Assembly: GCA_038501785.1 (NCBI GenBank)
Contig: JBAMJR010000051.1
Location: 6,407,501 to 6,471,500 of the forward strand
Source of the DNA: Myoxocephalus aenaeus
Taxonomy: Eukaryota > Chordata > Actinopteri > Perciformes > Cottidae
DNA: 64,000 bases
Reading direction: 5' to 3'
A program made the position numbers and the translations under genes. The first letter of the stretch is position 1; every line of letters starts with the position of its first letter. A model generated the notes under the pieces. It saw only the letters and a program-made list of their open reading frames with translations. It was not told the DNA's origin and made no database searches. Shown one piece after another: positions 59,022 through 64,000 of the stretch.

Positions 59022-62000
59022 ATGAACCCCAACAACCAGTACTATGAGCAGTGAGGTAAGATGTGCATGGAGGAGAGAGAAATAGTTGACATTAAATGGC
59101 TGACACCTGACTGACGTAAGGCCTTCCCTGTTATAAACAGACATCTTTATCAGACACACAGCCTGCAGACCTGGAGAGTGTTGAACAACCAACTAGCACC
59201 GTGTGTATAATGTGCTAACACCATGGAATGTGCTAATGTTAGCAACTTGCTAACTGGAAACGTCTTTCGACTGTAACAAAAATACATGGAAAGTTGCTGG
59301 ATACAATTCTTACCATTTGCAATAAAAAAAAAACATTCTCGATCTTTGTGCTCCTGTTAAAAAAAAAAAACATTAAAGACATCTTGGTGTTTTATGTTGT
59401 TTCTCTAAAGGGACATTTTTGTACTTGTTTTACTCTTTAATTTCTCTCCCTTTCTCTCATTAACATTAAATTAATTGTTGTTGCTGCTTCAGCATATGAA
59501 AAATAAATCATAAATGTTTGTTGAGCTGCAAGAAATGTCCCTGCTAACGTAAAAACTGCGGGAATCATTATGTTGAATGACGTTTTAATAGATAATCAAA
59601 TATCAATTTAAATACAATAAATCATGCAGCCCTAAAGCTGAGAGCCCACTTGAAAGTTGAGTGACTGTATGCACTGTAGAAAACTAGAGAACAGCATTAG
59701 TCTAATCCCCTGAAAAAAACACATTGCTCTATGATGACCTAAATTCTATAACACAAGCTCTTTGAGACATCACACATTCAAACTTCTCAAGCATGGAAAT
59801 GAGCTGAGCACCTCTAATCTAAATGAAACTCAACCAGAGTGACACCCACAAACCAACGAGGAGGTCATGGGAGAATTAACACGCTATAACAAGACTGTTG
59901 TCTGTGCCTGTACACTGGAACCTATCACAGTAGTGTAGACAAAGCAGACGGGATGTATACAATAGGAGGCCATGGGCCAAGCCAGGCTATTCTGTAGGGC
60001 GCTAGGCTGCTCTGTCCCTGGCTAATGCGTGGGTTGTGCTTTGGACCTGGCTGAGCTATAAAGGCACTGAAGGGTTGCAGGAACATCATGTCCTCACAGC
60101 AGGGGCAAACCCTGGCTAGGAAGTCACTGTCATGCACAGTCGCACATTTACCCTACATATTCATTCACTTGAGATGAAACGTGCCCCTGTCCATGATCAC
60201 GCCCTGAGTCACTCCTAATCAATACACTCCAACTACTGTACACACGCCTCAGAGTGACTTTCACTCTCTCTGCAGTTAAAGTGTGTTTGATGGCCATTTT
60301 GTTGGGAGAGATCAAGGTGAGATCGAGGTGATTTGCTCCCACTGTGGACATTTGATCAAACTCATGCTCAGATCTAAAATCGGAGGCCAGTTTTCTCTCC
60401 CCTTTTTTCATACATGCACACGTATTCTATATGCATACATGTACAGAAACATACATCCACACACAATTTGTTAAGCATTCATGTGCATCAGTCAGACAGC
60501 TTGTACTTTAGTACCTGCGCATACATACATGAACGAGAGAACATGCCGACACACAAAAACTCCCTCCCTCACATTGATGTTATAAGCAGCTGAAAAGGCA
60601 GGGATGAATCATAGCAAGCTGGAAAACTGTCCTGCAAAGACTCTGGGGTACATTTTGGAGGGAACACAACTTTCTTAAAGGACTCTAGACACTAAAGCTA
60701 CTACATGACTCACTGCTTTCCAAAGAGTTTGGATGGAGTAAAGGATGGAGAAAGGAGACAGGGGGCGAAAGAGGCAGCAGGGGACAGGTTGAAGCACAGC
60801 AGAGGGTATGAGAGAGGACAAAAGTTTCCAGCAATCTGTGCAGTTGTGTGTGTAACTGTGTGCACTTGTTAATGCGCATAAAGGGGTGTGTTTATCTGCA
60901 CTCGCTTGCAAGCATGCATTCATGTACAGATATGAACTTCCTGCAAATGATATGTTTGTGTGCGTGCGTGCCGTGTGGTTAGCATGGGCGTAAAGGTGTA
61001 GTTGTCTGAGCGGAGGGACAGATGTATGTGCTGGGGGAGGAGAGGCTGCTGGCCTGTTAGTCCTCTGTGCACTGGATGGTCGTGGTTCAGTCAGGCCTGC
61101 AGCTCTCCTGTGGAGAGTGACCTCATCGCCTGGCCCCTGGCATTGTGGCAGCAGCACAAAGCCATGCAGGGGACGGAGAGATGAATGTGGGGGAGGGACT
61201 GGACGTGAGTGTGGATGTAGATGTGAATGAGCCTGCATGACTGAGACAGGGAGAAAGACAGGAAGAGAAAAAGGGGAAAAAAGAGGACCACCACGCTCTC
61301 AGGAAGAACGAGGATGAGAACACACAGAGAGTCAATGAGGGAATCCGTAAGACTGGAAACACAAACATACACGCAAACAAATAGACTAAACATCACACAA
61401 CAGAAACCTGCTGACTTATTCATGCCTTTATTGCACAGCCCGCCATAAAATACAAATCACAGACGCAGTCAAACAGTTAAACTAGTCTTCCACCTGAACA
61501 CACAGAGAAAAAAGTAAAAAGAAAAGACACACACTTAGCCACACTAAAGAGACTGCAGGACTCTTCCTTAATAGTCGTCCCAAAAGCATGTGAAAAACAG
61601 ATTTTTATGGGAGAAGAAAGACAAAAAGCCATCCATTCAGGGCCGCTGCATCCTGTTTCACCTGCACTATAAAGCGCCAGGAAGCACCGTCCACAGGGCA
61701 TCACGTCAGACAAGTGTCCAAACACGTGGACACGCAATCTGCGTGTATATATTTGTGTTCAGGACCAGGACTAGTGTGGCTGACCAGCAGAAGCTAGATT
61801 CAAGATATATTCGTATTATCAGTGTGTGGCAAAAACACCCCCTAGGGGCTGCTTGGTGGTAACAGCACACTCTGAGTCTCACTGTATGCATGACGATGAA
61901 GACGGAGATGTAAGTAGTGTGTGACCGTAACTGTGCATTTTGTCATAGTCTAACTTTTTATTTTTTTTATTTTAACTAAACTGCGTGTCTATGAAGCCAT

Positions 62001-62068
62001 TCACCGGCGCACAGAGCTCAAGCTCCACATTTATTGATCTGGGACCTGATTCAAATAAAAGCACTCAG

Positions 62069-62118
62069 ATATGATGATGATGCTGATGATGATGATGATG
62101 ATGATGATGATAATGATA

Positions 62119-62151
<33 letters not shown>
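62069..62151. repeat. (GAT)n trinucleotide repeat
   Basis: About 83 bp with AAT and GCT interruptions; it accounts for an Asp-rich open frame. Confidence 0.97.
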
Positions 62152-62152
<1 letters not shown>

Positions 62153-62369
62153 GAGCTGTGTTCATCTGATATGGCTGCAGAGCACACTATCTCCCGTCTT
62201 ATCCTCTTTGTTGCTTTGTCCCTTCACACAGGCCTTAAATAAACTTCCGCTGGAACATGAGACGATCTCTCTCGGGCAGTTTTTTGGTGTCTTTCACTTC
62301 GCTTTTGTTTGTTTACTCAAGTTTTCTGTCTCTCACTGATTTAGTGATTTGTTTTTACACCTCTTTCAG

Positions 62370-62374
<5 letters not shown>

Positions 62375-62434
<60 letters not shown>
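62375..62434. repeat. (CA)n microsatellite
   Basis: 60-bp array preceded by GCGCGC. Confidence 0.97.
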
Positions 62435-62439
<5 letters not shown>

Positions 62440-63457
62440 AAGAGTGCCAGTACACTAAAGATGTTCCTTGTCCGTCGGCAGGGGCTAGTGGGGAAGGTGC
62501 AGAGGTCAGGGTTTAGGGGTCAGAGGTCAACTAATCGGTCACTTCATCAACTCATTACTCTGCTTCTTAATAAAAGGATTAAAGCATGCAGGATGAGGTA
62601 AGCACCACCTCTTTACAACCCTTTCCCTCATTGCATCCTTCACTATAATGTTGATTGTTGTATTGATTGTGCTCCTTATGTAATGGTATTCTTCTCTTTT
62701 CATACACCAGGTTCCGGTTCTCTTCATATTATAGATAAAGTGCTGTGTTTGCTCGATTTTACAATCGGGGTCTTGAACTGAAGAGATTTAACAACTCCTG
62801 CTACCAGATGGTAATATTATTTTGGAATATTGGAAACACTGCCAAGGCAGCGGAAGGAATGAGATAACCAGGGTTCCCTCTTCTCTGCCAGACAATGTAT
62901 GTGGTTACACAGACAGCAGGGCTTCTCGTGTCTGGTTTGTCCCGAGAGAGTGGTTTGTGGTATGAGGGCATTAAACTAATGCATGCAGACAGGAGAGGTT
63001 GATGATCTATTTGTTTGTGTCAAGGGAATAATAAATGTACCTCTGACAGATTTCCTTGAGCCTCTTCCTCTGTAATTAATCTCTCTCTCTCTCAATGTGA
63101 CCTCCTGTGTCTGTCCCGTGTGCCTGCGTTCTCTCCATCGTTACATTTATACATTAACAAAGTCGGAGATCATCAAGGTCATCTATCCAGGTGTGCAAAA
63201 AAAAAAGAGAGGAAAAAACAGGCCAACATTAACACATACAGCACACGGTCTCCTGCTATCAGAAATCTTCATATCACTTCAGGAGGTAGATAGATAAGAA
63301 ACACTATTACAGTAGAAACTGAGAGAATGTGTGTTTAAACAGGCGATAGCGTGATTGACCGCCATAAAAGACTGATTCTCAATTAGCATTTAACAGAGGA
63401 AGTGGTGGATTAGATAGGCTGAGGGTGCACCTGGACAAACAGGCTATGTGTATGTGT

Positions 63458-63458
<1 letters not shown>

Positions 63459-63517
<59 letters not shown>
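63459..63517. repeat. (CA)n microsatellite
   Basis: 59-bp array. Confidence 0.97.
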
Positions 63518-63518
<1 letters not shown>

Positions 63519-64000
63519 CCTGTAAACTTGACATCCATATCCAAATTGGTACACAACAGTGTGACCCGTGATTCTTTCTGTTATCAACCCTAGCGCTTTC
63601 TTATCAAAACTCTCATCTAAGTGCTGAAACCAAAACGGAATAATCGCACATCCAAATAGTAAGATAATAGTTTCAGTCAATATGATAACGCCATGGTTAC
63701 AGTATTGAGACAGGTGGTTGCAGGCTGAGTGTGAGTAAAGCAGGCTCTGCACAATGTGAAATTAAACACCTGCTCCCAGCTTATCGTGTGTGCTTGTGTG
63801 TCTGTTTGTGTGGGCATATCATAATGAGGTCATTATGGCAGCTAAAGGGAAGCAAATAGAGGGGTCTACCCGCTGGCAGAGATTCAGACATCAGTTTAAA
63901 GACCAGCCACGGTCAAAGAGATAAATAGATGGAGACACTTTCCCTTGATGGTGCACTATATGTTCATTTCCTCACAGTTTGTATTTTTTACATTAATGAC

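Noticed and set aside
60675..61238. 187-codon minus-strand ORF
   Set aside because: His/Ser/Pro/Thr-rich with repeated HT pieces, no domain, no splice partners; likely chance.
62034..62339. 101-codon Asp-rich ORF
   Set aside because: Product of the (GAT)n repeat.

Overview
This is vertebrate nuclear DNA, almost certainly from a ray-finned (teleost, probably percomorph) fish. It holds spliced vertebrate genes with GT-AG introns, very long CA/TG dinucleotide repeats every few kilobases, and several dispersed repeats whose consensus is familiar from teleost genomes. It contains 3'-truncated or 5'-truncated parts of two genes, both on the minus strand.

Left part (1-~14000): pdgfa, encoding platelet-derived growth factor subunit A. 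Four coding exons are present: signal peptide, propeptide, His-rich propeptide with the furin site, and most of the cystine-knot domain. The last coding exons lie beyond the left edge. Its 5' leader lies above 13366 and contains several upstream AUGs, one of which opens a 51-codon frame that overlaps the true start. Middle part (~14000-26100): intergenic DNA with no recognisable gene. It holds microsatellites, a 444-bp TTAA-bounded MITE-like element and a second dispersed repeat. Right part (~26100-64000): prkar1b, encoding the RI-beta regulatory subunit of cAMP-dependent protein kinase. Seven coding exons (residues 148-381 of 381) lie at 27457-50697. The N-terminal exons, with the dimerisation/docking domain and pseudosubstrate site, lie beyond the right edge, and 50698-64000 is intron.

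The order PDGFA then PRKAR1B, same strand, is the order known from human 7p22.3, so the block is conserved synteny. The two products are not known to act in one pathway: PDGF-A is a secreted ligand for PDGF receptor alpha, and RI-beta is a cytosolic cAMP sensor that inhibits PKA. The most interesting signals are the overlapping uORF at pdgfa, a candidate alternative last exon of prkar1b at 31148-31294 that keeps the reading frame and has its own AATAAA, two perfect foldbacks (53291-53352 and 38341-38379), and a few exon-like islands I could not identify. No prokaryotic-type system, CRISPR array, rRNA or tRNA gene was seen.
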